The translations under genes were made by a program, and so were the position numbers. 64,000 nt of DNA, taken from NCBI GenBank assembly GCA_002104985.1, contig MCGO01000155.1, positions 1-64,000 of the forward strand, written 5' to 3'. Of this stretch, positions 1 through 11,724 are shown piece after piece. The stretch comes from Rhizoclosmatium globosum (taxonomy: Eukaryota; Chytridiomycota; Chytridiomycetes; Chytridiales; Chytriomycetaceae). Each line of letters starts with the position of its first letter. Position 1 is the stretch's first letter. The notes under the pieces are model-generated. The model saw nothing but the letters and a program-made list of their open reading frames with translations, was not told where the DNA came from and did no database searches.

Positions 1-1464
1 GGGATACTATGTAAAGCAAACACAACAAACACACAAACAGAGCACCCACCCGTCAAGTCCCTCACTTTAGTCATCGCACCCTTCGACGGCGTGGCTGACA
101 CATCCGGCTCAAAAACCGCAAAGCAACTACGCCTCTCCGCAACCTACTTTACCCACGCACGTCACTCGGACTTGGTTTTGGAGGCAAAGGGCGTCCTCGT
201 CCACGAACTCGTCCACGTGCTCCAATTCGATGGCGCAATTGTTGATGACAAATCAACGGCAAACGGCGGCTTTATCGAGGGCCTTGCTGACTACATTCGC
301 CTTTACCACAACCTGAATCCAAAACACTGGCGACACGAATTGGATCCACCACTGCCAAGTGATCAGTGGGACAGAGGTTATGAACACACGGCTTACTTTC
401 TGCGTTGGGCCGAGAAGGACTACCCCCACTTGGCAAAACGAATCAACTTGCTCCTGCGTGATGTTGAATGGAGCGATAACCTCTTTCTCGCACTAACTGA
501 TAAATCTGTGGAAACTCTGTGGGCCGAATACCTGGCCTCGTTTGGTCTCTCGAAATCATTCAAGAACGAATTTGGTTGGCCGAATCCAACCATCCGTTTT
601 GAATCCCGTGTTCCATCAGACGCCGCATCAAATCCATTCACACAATTGTATCCCACCATCGCTGACGCAATCACCACTTTTGCCACTCTCTCCCAAAAAG
701 TCGTGACAACCTTGTACGCGACACCCACCCAATCGCCCTCGCACGTCCAATCCATCCACTTGATCCTCAGAGAAATGGATGGCGTAGCTCACTGCACGGG
801 CCCTCACACCCACAAAGAAATCCATCTGTCCTTACAATATCTCCAATCCTTCCTCTCCACCCACTCTCTCCAAGAACTACGTGACGAAGTCGAAGGTGTT
901 CTCGTCCATGAACTCACGCATGTTTGGCAATACTCTTGCTCAGGATTCCCTGGCGGGTTATTGGAAGGTGTTGCCGATTGGGTTCGTCTTACTGCCGGCC
1001 ATATGCCTCTTCATTGGGCTCCCAAACGGAATGTGGATGTGAAATGGGATACTGGGTATGCCACGACTGCCTTTTTCTTGAAATGGATTGATGCGCGTGT
1101 TTACTCTGCTGGATCTACTAACACTGATCGTGGTGATGGTGATGGTGAAAATGCTGTACCGTTTGTGCAAAAGTTGAATGTCTACATCAATTCTCTGGCT
1201 CAGTGGAATGAAGAAAAGGTGTTTACAGAGCTGGCCGGAGAAACTGTGGACATGTTGTGGATTCAATACTGTGCAGAGGAACTGGAGACCAACGAAACAA
1301 CACCTGAACAAATTCAAGAAGATAATGCGGCATTGGTTCGTGACTTGAAGACGATTCTTGCTGCAATCGAAAATCCAGAGACTGATCCTGCTGTCTTGAT
1401 GCGAATCAGCAGAGTACTCAGGAGTGGAATCAAAGTTGCTATAAAGGAATTAGATGCAAAGTAA
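1..1464 (+). CDS. Tandem basic secretory protein (BSP) peptidase-like protein, 5' partial
   Basis: The reading frame is open from the first base to the stop at 1464, so the true start lies left of the window (the GTG at 91 is internal; the frame before it reads VIAPFDGVAD, as BSP proteins do). Two copies of the plant-type basic secretory protein domain follow each other. Each has a zinc-peptidase-like HExxH helix, HELVHVLQF near base 202 and HELTHVWQY near base 907, followed by an EG-(L/V)-AD(Y/W) block and a second WDxGYxxTAxFLxW block. The family is a set of secreted, putatively zinc-dependent peptidases of plants, fungi and bacteria. A single domain is about 200 residues, so the roughly 457 visible residues are a head-to-tail duplication. 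A signal peptide cannot be seen because the N terminus is missing. Confidence 0.8.
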   Translation, partial: GILCKANTTNTQTEHPPVKSLTLVIAPFDGVADTSGSKTAKQLRLSATYFTHARHSDLVLEAKGVLVHELVHVLQFDGAIVDDKSTANGGFIEGLADYIRLYHNLNPKHWRHELDPPLPSDQWDRGYEHTAYFLRWAEKDYPHLAKRINLLLRDVEWSDNLFLALTDKSVETLWAEYLASFGLSKSFKNEFGWPNPTIRFESRVPSDAASNPFTQLYPTIADAITTFATLSQKVVTTLYATPTQSPSHVQSIHLILREMDGVAHCTGPHTHKEIHLSLQYLQSFLSTHSLQELRDEVEGVLVHELTHVWQYSCSGFPGGLLEGVADWVRLTAGHMPLHWAPKRNVDVKWDTGYATTAFFLKWIDARVYSAGSTNTDRGDGDGENAVPFVQKLNVYINSLAQWNEEKVFTELAGETVDMLWIQYCAEELETNETTPEQIQEDNAALVRDLKTILAAIENPETDPAVLMRISRVLRSGIKVAIKELDAK

Positions 1465-1535
1465 ATCCAAATAAAGGGTAAAAAGGGGATTAATGCATTT
1501 TTGGCGAATCTATTGATGAAACTGATCACAAAACA

Positions 1536-4302
1536 ATGAACCAACTCACAGAGCTCATAAACACGTTCTCTCACCAGACGTCAGCATTAAAACATCATAA
1601 GCATTCCCTTCAACGATTTCATCTACGAGCATTGACGCTATTGGATGCACTTAAAAGTTACATTGCCTCTACCTCAAGTCCCCCCCTTCTTCAAGATCCA
1701 CTGTCGTCGCTAATCGATTCGTTCGTTGATCTCCTCAAGGTAGCAGTCAGTTTCGGCAACAAACTCGCAAATGCCAATGTAAGTCACTCACATATAAGAG
1801 TTCTCCAACCCTTACAACGTTTTGCAGTTTACACAAAGCCTGGTAAATCGAGAAATGTTAAGTGGAAGGATACTTGCGCTGAATCAGGAGCTTCACATGC
1901 TTGCCATGGATGCCTCGACACTGTTTGCTGTCAGTTTCAGCCAATGGAGTGCCGAAGACAAGGAAGACCGGCAGCTTGATGCACAGGACTTGAATGATAC
2001 CCTTAATCACTTGGTGAACAATGATTACAAGGTACAGTTCTTTAAAATGGGATCCGATTGCATCGACTTCTTTTGATTAACTGAACACCCACAAACAGAT
2101 TCTCGACTCACTGCAGCTTAAAGAGATGGAATTCCTTGAAGCAATTGATGCAATACAAAAGTCGTTGTCGGATCATGTGGATCGATCTCTGGAAAGGACC
2201 GTTGACAGGCTATTCCTCACGAAAGCTTTATCACACCTCCGCGAAGCAACAAACACTGCATCAAAGAAGCACGAACCACCGCCTGAATGGCTAGTTACTT
2301 CATTTGAATTCGATCTGGGCCCTGTTATTGGAACTGGTGGATTTGGAGAAGTTCTGAAAGCAACTTGGCTTTCACATACGGTAGTCGCCGTAAAAAGACT
2401 GCATATCCGTCTGGATACTTCTAAACTACGTGACGATTTTTTGCGAGAAGTCAAAACATGGTACCCACTTCGACACCCGAATATCCTCCCGCTTCTTGGC
2501 GCGTGCATCAGTGCCCCACGACCATTTATGGTCTCTCCGTACATGGCACGCGGCCACGCCTTGCAATACCTTGAATGGTGCAAATCGAACCTCCTCCAAA
2601 GTGGGGGCTCAATTGAACCGCACGGCATCCGACTTCTCTACGAAACGTCCCTCGGAATGCAGTACCTACACGCACGTGGCGTGATTCACGGTGACTTGAA
2701 AGCCGCCAACATTTTCGTTGACGAGTTTGGGGCAAGTTGTATTGGCGACTTTGGGTTCGCGTCGTTGAAGCGATATACAACTACAAAGACGGTTTCCATG
2801 GCGAGTGCGTCGCCGCCGAATGCGGGTGGCACGTTGCGTTGGATGTCGCCGGAACGGATGCAAGGCGGACGCGCTACGAATCAGTGTGATGTTTATGCGT
2901 ATGCCATGACGTGTTTTGAAGTGATTTCGGAAGGGGAGATTCCGTTTTTGGAGACGCCTGATGCATTGATTGTGCATCATGTTGTGAATCTGGGTATTCG
3001 ACCTGTGCTGGAGGCGGATGAGTGCTTGTATGTTCGGACGTTTCAGGGAATTTATGAGTTGATGCGGCAATGTTGGAATCAGGATCCTCAAGCGCGGCCT
3101 TCGTTTTTGAATGTGTCGTTGAAGATGAAAGCGCTGGTTGCGGAATCGAATGGAAGTGGACCTATTCGACCAGTAATACAGTTAAAAGCCCCACCACCGC
3201 CAATAACTACTGCAAAACATGAAACGATTCAGATGATTGAGCAAGAAATTGACCGATTGTCGATCGATGGGGCAACGTTAAGTCAAAGTCATGAATATGA
3301 AAACGGGGGAACGAGAAAAGATGACAGCCAGGAATCAGACGAATTAGAGGAAGTTGAAGATTCCAAGCCTGAAGACGAGGAGGTTGGCGAATCGTTTGAT
3401 GAGGAAGAAGATCCAGTTGTTTTGAACAGTCCTATTGACCCAACAATGCCTTTGCCTCTGCCAGTCCATCGATTTTTCCAAGGATCCACTGGTAGACAAT
3501 GTTTTACTTCCAATTTTAAACGGCTTGAAATTGTATCGACTGGTGGGTTTTTTAAAATTACATTGAAACAACCGTTTAACCCCAACTTGAACACTCAACT
3601 TTTTGGACAGGTGGAAACAAGGGAGTTACTGAAGTCATTGTCAGCAAAGGATATGAAGAAGACACGAATCTGGCATTATTTGAATTCTCCAAACGTGATC
3701 ATAGGAGTGGACCTACAGAGCTATTTGTCGTTGAGGATGAAGGGGTGTTGCGAATCACTGTAAAATACCCCTTTCCAGTCAAAGAAGTATCGCGGCGGTT
3801 TCTCACTGCGTTTGGAATCTGGGAAACAAGCGTTGCCACAAAGATCCGCTTGACTCTTCCACAGACTTTGTTTGAAACGTTTATTCAGGGGGACTGGGTT
3901 GATGTAAAGTGGGATGGACCTACGACCAAAGTCTTTTCAACGAAATTAAAGACTGGATCGTGCGTGGGATCCATCGGAGGATACGCAAATTGTCGAATTG
4001 ATGTCGGAATTGGCAACATTGATGTGTCTTGTTTCCCTGCAATCTTGGATTCTCAGGCGAATTTGCACACGGGCAAGGGTAACGTGAAAGCGATGGCGTA
4101 CGGATTTAAGGGAAAAGTCAAGGGTTCTTCTGGCTTGGGGCAATTGGCGATGATTGGAGTCGAGAATGAGCGTGGCGGGCCTGGAGATGTGAATGCGAAT
4201 GGATCTAGTCATTTTGTGCGAAGTGTTGGAGGAATGAAAGGAGCCAAAGGAAGTTTTGTTGGAGTAGTAGGTCTTGGAGACTTGACGCTTTCCTTTCTTT
4301 AA
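1536..4302 (+). CDS. TKL-type protein kinase with C-terminal repetitive beta domain
   Basis: Four exons: 1536-1778, 1828-2031, 2099-3491, 3611-4302 (843 residues, phases agree). The first 210 residues are helical and resemble the N-terminal adaptor bundle of mixed-lineage/TKL kinases. The kinase domain follows: glycine loop GTGGFGEV (about 227), catalytic Lys in VAVKRL (248), catalytic loop HGDLKAAN (346-353, HGD instead of HRD, as in many fungal TKL kinases), DFG (366-368), and SPE in the activation segment. Key residues look intact, so it is probably an active Ser/Thr kinase. A linker rich in Asp and Glu leads to a C-terminal 230-residue domain with Gly-rich repeats (GSIGG, GNIDV, GKGNV, GLGQL) resembling DUF4097-like beta-solenoids. 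The last intron (3492-3610) is supported by the phase match and by loss of coding in the original frame after it. Confidence 0.8.
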
Positions 4303-4346
4303 CTTCCTCATTAAATATTTTTCTTTTTCATCATCTTAAAACAACA

Positions 4347-5817
4347 ATGACCTCCTCCGAAGAAACGGTGCAGAGCCTCCAGACACTCCTCACTTGCTGG
4401 ATCGAAGAAGAGACACGAACAACAGGAACAAAGCCGAGCAAGGCGCAGATCGAGGCTCACTCACTGTACACCAAACAGACACGGTTGATGATGGCCCTAG
4501 CACCGGCCCAGGCACCCGAGGCCTGTGCTGCCTTTGTCAGACGAAAGGCCCGCTTTTGCACAAAGAAACGATCGGAGGGCGACCGCTTTTGTGGCCTGGT
4601 TTGTTTCTTTCTTTGTTTCTTTGTTGGTTATTAAAACTACCTGTCAACCAACCACCAAATCAAACCAACAATCAATCCAAACCAACCAGCATCGCGCTGA
4701 ACAGTCTGTTGTCGTTGCTGCGGCGGGAACCACTGCTCCGAATCAGTCCGGAATTGGAATTGGAATTGGCCGCAAAAAGAATGTGAAGCGTCGTATGAAA
4801 AAGATGCTCAATCCGTTCACTGTCCCCGAAACTCCCTCAACAAAACTGCCAAACTGGTCCGCTGCGTTCACGGACATTACACGTCCATTATGGCTCGATA
4901 TTGGCTGTGCAAAGGGAAGATACCTCATGAGCTTGAACAACAAACACTCTTCTTCATCAAGCCCTGAATGGCGGAACCAACAATGGAACTTTTGTGGCGT
5001 GGAACTCTTTGCCCCTCTTGTTCATGCCGCAAACTCGATTGTCAACCAGCAATCCATCACCAATCTGTTTTATGTTCATGCAAACATCAACAAGGATATT
5101 GAAAGACTGGACTTTCCAAACCTCCAACGCGTTTCCTATCTATTTCCAGATCCTTGGTCCTGTGGCGAAAACGCGACCCAAAAGAATGTCAAAAAGCGTG
5201 TCATGAACCCAGAGTTTGCAATGTCCCTTGCGCGTTTATTGTCTCGTGGCGGCGAAGTTTATTTTGCAACTGATTGGCTCGATTTAGCCCTTGACATTCG
5301 GAAATGCCTCTTGGGAACAAATTGTTTCGACATCCCCTCCATCTCTTCTTCAAACACATCTTCAAACACAATCGATGACTCATATTCTGACACAGCTATC
5401 ACGGCAACATCCCATATTGCCAAATACCCATACATCCCAACTCTCCTCACTTCCCACATCTCCACAAACCAATCCTCCATCCAAACGCACATTTCGACCC
5501 ACGTTGCCAAAGAAGCCCTCATTGACACGGCCACAAACTTTGCTAAACCGGAAGTCAAGAGCGACGAGGATATTGCGCGTGAATTTGGTTTGGGTGGAGG
5601 AGAGCCGGTGCTTTGGCTCAAAGGAATTCCCTTTGACGGGGTTCAGACGGAACGTGATTTGGTTTGTGAAGCCCAATGGCGTGCTGTATATCGGTTAGTT
5701 GTCGTGCGTAACTCTGTGGAAGCGGCTACAAGGTCGGATCGGGTTCATCCTCAGACACAAGTTGGTGATGCTGGTGATAGTGACGAAGATGAGGATATAG
5801 ATGATGGGGAGGAGTAG
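4347..5817 (+). CDS. tRNA (guanine-N7)-methyltransferase-like protein with TRM13-type CCCH zinc finger
   Basis: Two exons, 4347-4598 and 4690-5817 (459 residues). The catalytic part is a TrmB/Trm8-family Rossmann methyltransferase: SAM-binding LDIGCAKG around residue 153, FPDPW at 236-240, then KKRVMNPEFA and FATDW, the family hallmarks. Trm8 makes m7G46 in tRNA with a WD-repeat partner. Upstream is a finger with Cys60, Cys71, Cys82 and His85 in the pattern of the TRM13 CCCH finger (KARFC...FCGLH). The histidine is supplied only after splicing, which supports both the intron and the finger. A long low-complexity insertion rich in Ser/Thr (near 5330-5500) splits the C-terminal part, and the tail is acidic. 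The finger-methyltransferase combination is the odd point. Confidence 0.8.
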
Positions 5818-5929
5818 CATAAATAAATAAAATTGAAACTCTACATGTCAAAATATTTTTGTCAATTGTTTCAAAAATTGACTAGCAGCTACTTCATCTT
5901 CAAACTCAAAAAAAAAGCACTTTCCCCTC

Positions 5930-8335
5930 ACCTTACAAACGTACAAATAATCCTTGAGAAACAATGTTTGGTGATTGCCTCTTTGAAAAACAATGAATTT
6001 GGCTGTTTTCGTTGTCCGTTATAGAAAGCCAAGAGTTGTTTTTCAGCTTTACAATAACGATTCCCTTTGACTATTTCCAACAAGACCAAAATAGCGCAGA
6101 CTTTTTCCACTTTAAAGTAAGCTCGCATTTTTCAAACCATGAATAAAGGCCTGATCCAAGGGCCTCTTTTAAACCTGGTGACAACGTTGCGACGAATGAT
6201 TTAAGCTGCGTGAAATTAGTCGTCGCAAGGTCACGGCTTATATTGTTTGACTGCCGTCTACTTCGATTCTCTTTAAAACTTGATATCATTGCGTGTGAAG
6301 TTGCGCTCTGCCGTTCAGATTCACGGGAGATGGAAGAACGTAACGATTTGCGGATGAATCGCTGCAACTCACGCCCATCGAGTTCATTCCATACTTGATA
6401 AAGAGCACATCCTGTAATTAGAACTGGTGGAATGGTTGCGGCCAAGAAAATTGCGATTGATTCTTTGAAAGGTTGATTTCGTCTTGTTCAATAGCTGAAA
6501 CAATAATTACAATCATGATGAGACCAAGGATGATTAGAGTCAGAAGGCCTGATTCGTTGTATTTTTGCATCATGTCTCTTGTTATCCATGCAATGCATGC
6601 TAGGGAGATGAAGAGAAGGGAATCGTAGAATATCAAAATAAAAACTGCGGGAGAAATGTGCTTTGCTTGGCAGCTATTGTAACGGTATTCTTTATGTTCA
6701 ATTTGAGAAACTGAATATGTGGTTGTCGCTGTACATGCAACGAGGAGTACCGTGGAAAATACATTACTGATAAATGAAATGATTTTGAGACTTACTATTT
6801 GGAAAGATATCAAGCCGAAAATACTTTGAATTGTTTCAATCGCATTGAACTTTCCGCATTCATAATTGTCCAAATATACACATTCTTTATAATCAACGGT
6901 GTAATCATCAATATTAGGCCCATTCCCAGAAGCCAACCGCGAGTATAACAGTTCCAAACCGTTATTTCACCCATGTTCTCATAAACCGTGGTAACCATCA
7001 CGATGCTTCCAAACACTAATGCAGTAAAAAGGTTCTGGCGGTGTATTTGTCGTACCTCCATGTAACACCGGTAATGAAACTTGTACGTATTCACCAGTAT
7101 CTTTATCTCCATATCTGAAATTCTTTCGAAAAAGGTGTTGTCGAACGCGACGAATACTGTGTTTCCCACGATATCTCCGTTTGAATCGAGCTTCATTGGG
7201 GCGTAAAGAGTGCCCATGAATTCTGTTCAAGGAAAACGGTTAGGTTAAGGCATTGATGAATGACTAAATTCCCCCTTGGTATTTCAGAGGATTTTCGTTG
7301 TATAGCTTGATCCATTCGCGTTCGATAAATGTCGGACTCTCTGAGTCGAGGAAAGGAACCACCATTCCTGCGATTTTCTAGATTCGGGGATCTAGCCCAT
7401 TAACATAATCGGCTGGGAACGGCGCATTCGTGACAAATCACAGGTACTTGGGTGATATCAACCCCATTTCTTCCGCCTGTGTCACCAAATCATACGAACG
7501 GCCCCAACCTTGTGCACAGAGGACAATATATCGCGTGTCAACGAAAATGAGGTCTTTCAAAACACTCGTGAAATCTGAATTGTGAGAACCACCATGATAT
7601 GGTAGGCGATTCCTCTCTCAAAGAAAGCCAGTTTCATGTCGAGGCACGCTATCATAACTCAATCAACTATTTATAGATATGAAGTGATGAGGATTTTTTA
7701 CCACCAACACTTTCGATTTCGTCTATATCGTAGATGATGGCTACCCGTTTCACGTTCCAATTCACAAACAATGTTGAAACAGGTTTCCCCCCATCGACTA
7801 CTGAAAGATACTCGAAAATAGTACGGATATCTATTTTGTCACTGAGTGCCGGAAGATTTTGCTCCGAGATCCAGCTGTCTCTCCCAAAGCACCAATTACT
7901 TCTGCAAATAACCAAAAAAATCAATATGATTTTCTCCGCCAGTTGTGCTTTACCTTACCTGGGTACTTTGTTGCAAGTGTCAAGCCTACTGGAGCACCCG
8001 TACCAACACCATTTGGAACTCCTGAAGTTTTACCTGACCTTCCATCCCAAGATTCAACACGTAAAATATTAATGAGTGTATTTGGCAGAACTGATGAGTC
8101 GTTGTTGATACGATTCACAACCATCTCAGCAGCAGAATCCATTGCACGAAACCAAACACAGTCTATGCAGTTGTCATATTCTTCCTGCTTGGTCAAGCTC
8201 CAGAATAAGTTGTATGGTAAAGATCACGACGGTTATTTGCGAAATAGAACACTGAGCGACAGCATGAAGGACTATGTTTATGAGAGTGATGAGAGTAGAA
8301 AATCTGAGAAGTTGTCGTTGCAAATCCCATGAGGC
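5930..8335 (-). pseudogene. Decayed class C (GABA-B-like) GPCR with periplasmic-binding-type ligand domain
   Basis: Read on the minus strand, fragments in changing frames follow the order of a class C receptor. First comes a hydrophobic leader (about 8320-8260). Then ligand-domain pieces: LPYNLFWSLTKQEE, AAEMVVNRINND, EVIGALGE after a clear intron (about 7900-7958), LPALSDK, VKRVAIIYD, DTRYIVLCAQGWGRS. Then transmembrane pieces with CYTRGWLLGMG, QKYNES and the last helix FLAATIPPVLITG, and a basic cytoplasmic tail. Lesions include a frameshift near 8215-8228, an in-frame TGA at 7438-7440 where the context suggests Trp, an in-frame TAG at 7378-7380, loss of the region expected to hold helix 1, and further frame changes near 6850 and 6465. 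Introns cannot repair this number of breaks. The domain identity rests on residual motifs. Confidence 0.7.
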
Positions 8336-8379
8336 ATCTCATTCACATTGTTTCCCAAAATTGAATTCCTGTTGAGGGA

Positions 8380-10833
8380 ATGGACGTAACGTCGCTGTAT
8401 CTCGAGAATCTTACGTTTCAGCAATGGATTGAGCTGGCGACAGTTCTTGTGCAAGTTGAAGTGCGACAACGACCGGTCCCCCTTGGGCTTGGTGCATTTA
8501 TTCTGGTTGCTTTGCTATTTCGGAGACTGAAACAGATTCGGTTGTTTGTTGCGCGCAGGCTTTTGTGGGTGAGTTTTTGAATGAACAGCAGAGGTTGAAG
8601 TGTTGGATTAAAGTGTTGGATCAACGTGCTGGACTTCCTCCTTTAAGTAGTTCTATCCCATCTAACTCCCATCAAACCCAATTAAACCATCCCAAACAAC
8701 CAAACAACCAACCAAACCATCAATGTTAACTAACTTTACTTTGAATCAAAGGCTGCTCGCTTAATTGGCGGACCAGGCTTCAGCCCAACACCTTCCAATT
8801 CTAATTCAACCTCAATTGCTCCAGCGCCAAAACCAGCAACAAATCTCAAGTCGCCAAAGTCGCCTGAGTCTCAGCAAGCCGTGACAGCAATCGACACACT
8901 TCGTTCAAAGTCGGAATCAAGTGCGACAGGAACAACTGTCACGCCTTCTGCTCCAAAGAAACGCCACGTGGCTCGCTCTTCTTCGCGAATCGACGATGCG
9001 GAACCAAAACAGAAGACAAGAAGGTTTGCTTTTTATATTTATTTTCTTTTTGATGTTTATACCTTATAGAGTAGTAGATGACATCCCTCTTTCTCCCTCA
9101 GACGAGTTAGATGGCGGTGATGATTTGTTTCTAGACGCCCTGGATTCTCCCACTCATTCCCGGGATGTCTTGAGTAACAGCAGTCTGTCCTTGAAGTTGG
9201 ACGCGCGCTTGCAATCCGCCACTGACTATTCCGGGCTTCCTACCGCCCCAAGTGTACAACTGAAACAAAAAGAGATTGAGTCATCTGCCTCTGCAATTAC
9301 ACTGAGTGATTCTGTACATCAAATTGTTGGCGGCAGGAGCTTTTTGACGGTTCCGGTCGATCAACTCTTGACCAATGTTGGACTATTGTCTTCCCACAAA
9401 GATCATATCTTCAGCCGTGCTCTCGATAAAGCTGTCTTCAAAGTATTACATATGGAACACCTGATCTACTTGGGTGATAAGGCTGTACCTTCATGGAATT
9501 TGGAGTGGGAACGAAATGGAATTTCTATGTACACGCTACCTGTCGAAGGTAAGCCCAACTGCTAAGAGTGTACAGCAATATTGCGAGTGTATATTTCAGA
9601 GATGTCAACGTGGGGTATTCGAGATAACGGCAAATGTTTTCAATTTCTGCAATTCCATCCCACTCACCTGTCTATCCAGGTTCTTCACTTCCGATCGTCA
9701 GAGGCCGTGGAGTTGTAACTGGATTCACGATTCCTGAGGTCTTTAGCGTTATTAAATCACACAACTGTAGAAAGATTTGGGACACTCGATTTGAAGGCGG
9801 CATTCCGCTCGCCATGCTTAATCCAGATGATACCTTTGTGTGTGTATTGCCCCTATTGCATCGTACGTCTCTAACCCTCCATCATTAGTCACACAATCCA
9901 AAAAGGGTCGTTCCCTGTTGCTGCCCGAGACTTTATCATCAGCTCAACAACTCGAAGACCGTCCCGATCAGACTTGATTCATGCAAGTGCAAGTGTGAAC
10001 GTCGAGACAGGTGACGTTCCTGGTGTCGTTGTCCCGAAAAATGGTCAGGACGGTCGTGTGCGTGCCCAACTTGACTTTTCTGGATGGATACTTCGACAAC
10101 TCGACAGCTCCAGCAAGAAAATAGAAACAATCTACATTGCGCAAGTCGACCCGAAAGGGACCATCCCATCATGTAACGACTGTTTTTTGGACAAAATTTT
10201 TTTCTCCTCATTTTTTGAGTGCAACCAAACAAACCTAACTCCTTTCCACCCCATCCAGCACTTGTCAAACTTGTACAAAACGGGACACCGCTTCTTATTT
10301 CAAGTATACAGAGTTATTTGGAAACGAACGGTCCTGCCCCTTTTATACTTCAAGTATCCAATGAACCCGTCTTCAACCCCACAAGCGCGCTCACATTTAC
10401 TTCCGAGTCGTGGAACCCCATGTCTCAAGTATACGACTTTTCAGCGGAAGCGGTTTTTTCATTAGTGAACGGATCGAATCAAGACTCGGCTGGTGCCGAT
10501 AAACAAATCTGCGTACCGCTTGCGATTCCCAAATCGTCGTTTTATGCTTCTGGATGTAATTTGAAGGTTCAGTTGTCAGGCCGGAATGGCGCTGCTGTTG
10601 ACGGATTAATTGTAAAGGGCGGACTTGTTTCGGCGACAAAGACGGAGTTATTGAATGGAATAGTTGGAGACGCGACGATGGCTGTCGTTTTGATTTGGGT
10701 GCAAGCCAAGAATGGGGATGCAACGAGTGTACAGGAGGGAATGAAGTTTGGATTGAAGCTTCGACTCGCGAAGGGGGGGAAACAAGGAACAGTGTTCTTG
10801 AATGGTGAGAAAATCAAAGTTGTTGGAATTTAA
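8380..10833 (+). CDS. Membrane-anchored START-domain lipid-transfer-like protein
   Basis: Six exons with matching phases: 8380-8568, 8752-9023, 9070-9548, 9680-9862, 9906-10172, 10259-10833 (654 residues). An N-terminal hydrophobic segment (about residues 33-47, GLGAFILVALLF) followed by basic residues predicts a membrane anchor. A Ser/Pro-rich linker with an acidic stretch follows. The middle resembles a START domain: WNLEWERNGI, RGVVTGFTIPEVFSVI, WDTRFEGG, FPVAARDFIIS, and the closing helix beginning SSLVKLVQNG. START domains bind lipids or sterols in a deep pocket. The last 170 residues match nothing I recognise. The intron at 9863-9905 is only 43 nt, but it is the choice that keeps the RDF motif in frame. 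Function beyond lipid binding or transfer at a membrane is inference. Confidence 0.7.
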
Positions 10834-10924
10834 GGTTGCTTTTAATTCTTCTTGAATACACACACTGAATGAAATAAATGATGCAATTTTGTGTATGCAT
10901 CAAAGAGAAAGAGCGCTATTGGAA

Positions 10925-11510
10925 TTAAATCCATTTGAGAAAGGCGAGAAGGGCAGCTACAAGGGCAACGTTTGGAGTCATGGAACCGCTTCCATTATTC
11001 TGCCCCTTTGGAAGGGCCAAGGGGGATGCCGTTTGAGACAGATTGCCATTCGCGTTGTTTCCATTCACAGCAGCATTGCCAGTTGGAAGGAGCTGATAGC
11101 TTCCAGTTGGGTTAGGGTCAAATGTTGGAACAAGACCACAATACTGAGCGCGAAGCATATTGAGCTGAGACGCGTTTGCATCCTGGTTGAAGTATCAGTA
11201 CACAAGCCGGGATTCAAAAAGCTCACCTGAGGGCAAAAGTTATTGAAGCAGTACGATGTTGCAAAGTATTGTTTGCATAAGCATTGGTATTGTGCGTTAG
11301 TGTTCTTTCCGTAGCTATCGCAGGTGACGACTCCGCCTGTAGCTTGATAGTTTCCGTTGCATTGATCGTAAGCGGGCTGAATGTAAGGGTAGGTGTGTCA
11401 GAAGTATGAGAAATGGAATCTGTGTGTTGAACCTGGTTGGAGCATTGGACACCGTTCGAAGCTGGGCTTGGAGCTGGAGAAACGACGTTGGAGGTTTCTT
11501 GTTGACTCAT
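10925..11510 (-). CDS. Small cysteine-rich, probably GPI-anchored surface protein
   Basis: Three minus-strand exons: 11433-11510, 11227-11376, 11182-10925 (161 residues; introns of 56 and 44 nt with GT-AG ends). Exon 2 is cysteine-rich (CSNQPAYDQC, VTCDSYG, YQCLCKQYF, SYCFNNFC), pointing to a disulfide-bonded extracellular fold. The C terminus has a Gly/Ser/Asn-rich stretch followed by a hydrophobic end (VALVAALLAFLKWI), as expected for a GPI-attachment signal. No convincing signal peptide precedes the first cysteines, so an upstream leader exon may be missing from this model. It is convergent with the START gene. The family was not recognised. Confidence 0.6.
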
Positions 11511-11724
11511 TTGCTGTTTTATCTTATTGAGGAGGTATAACTTTTCGGAAGCTTTTTATGTTGGGGACAGTGCAAGGGGTGAGGCCCATCGAAACCAAGT
11601 AAGGTTCTTTTTCCCGCCATTCGGACACTTTAATATTGAAATATAAGCTAGTTATTCGGACACTTATGAATGAGTGCCATTTGTGTTGTCTCCCTTCTTC
11701 CCTTTCTTAAGAAAAATATCAACA

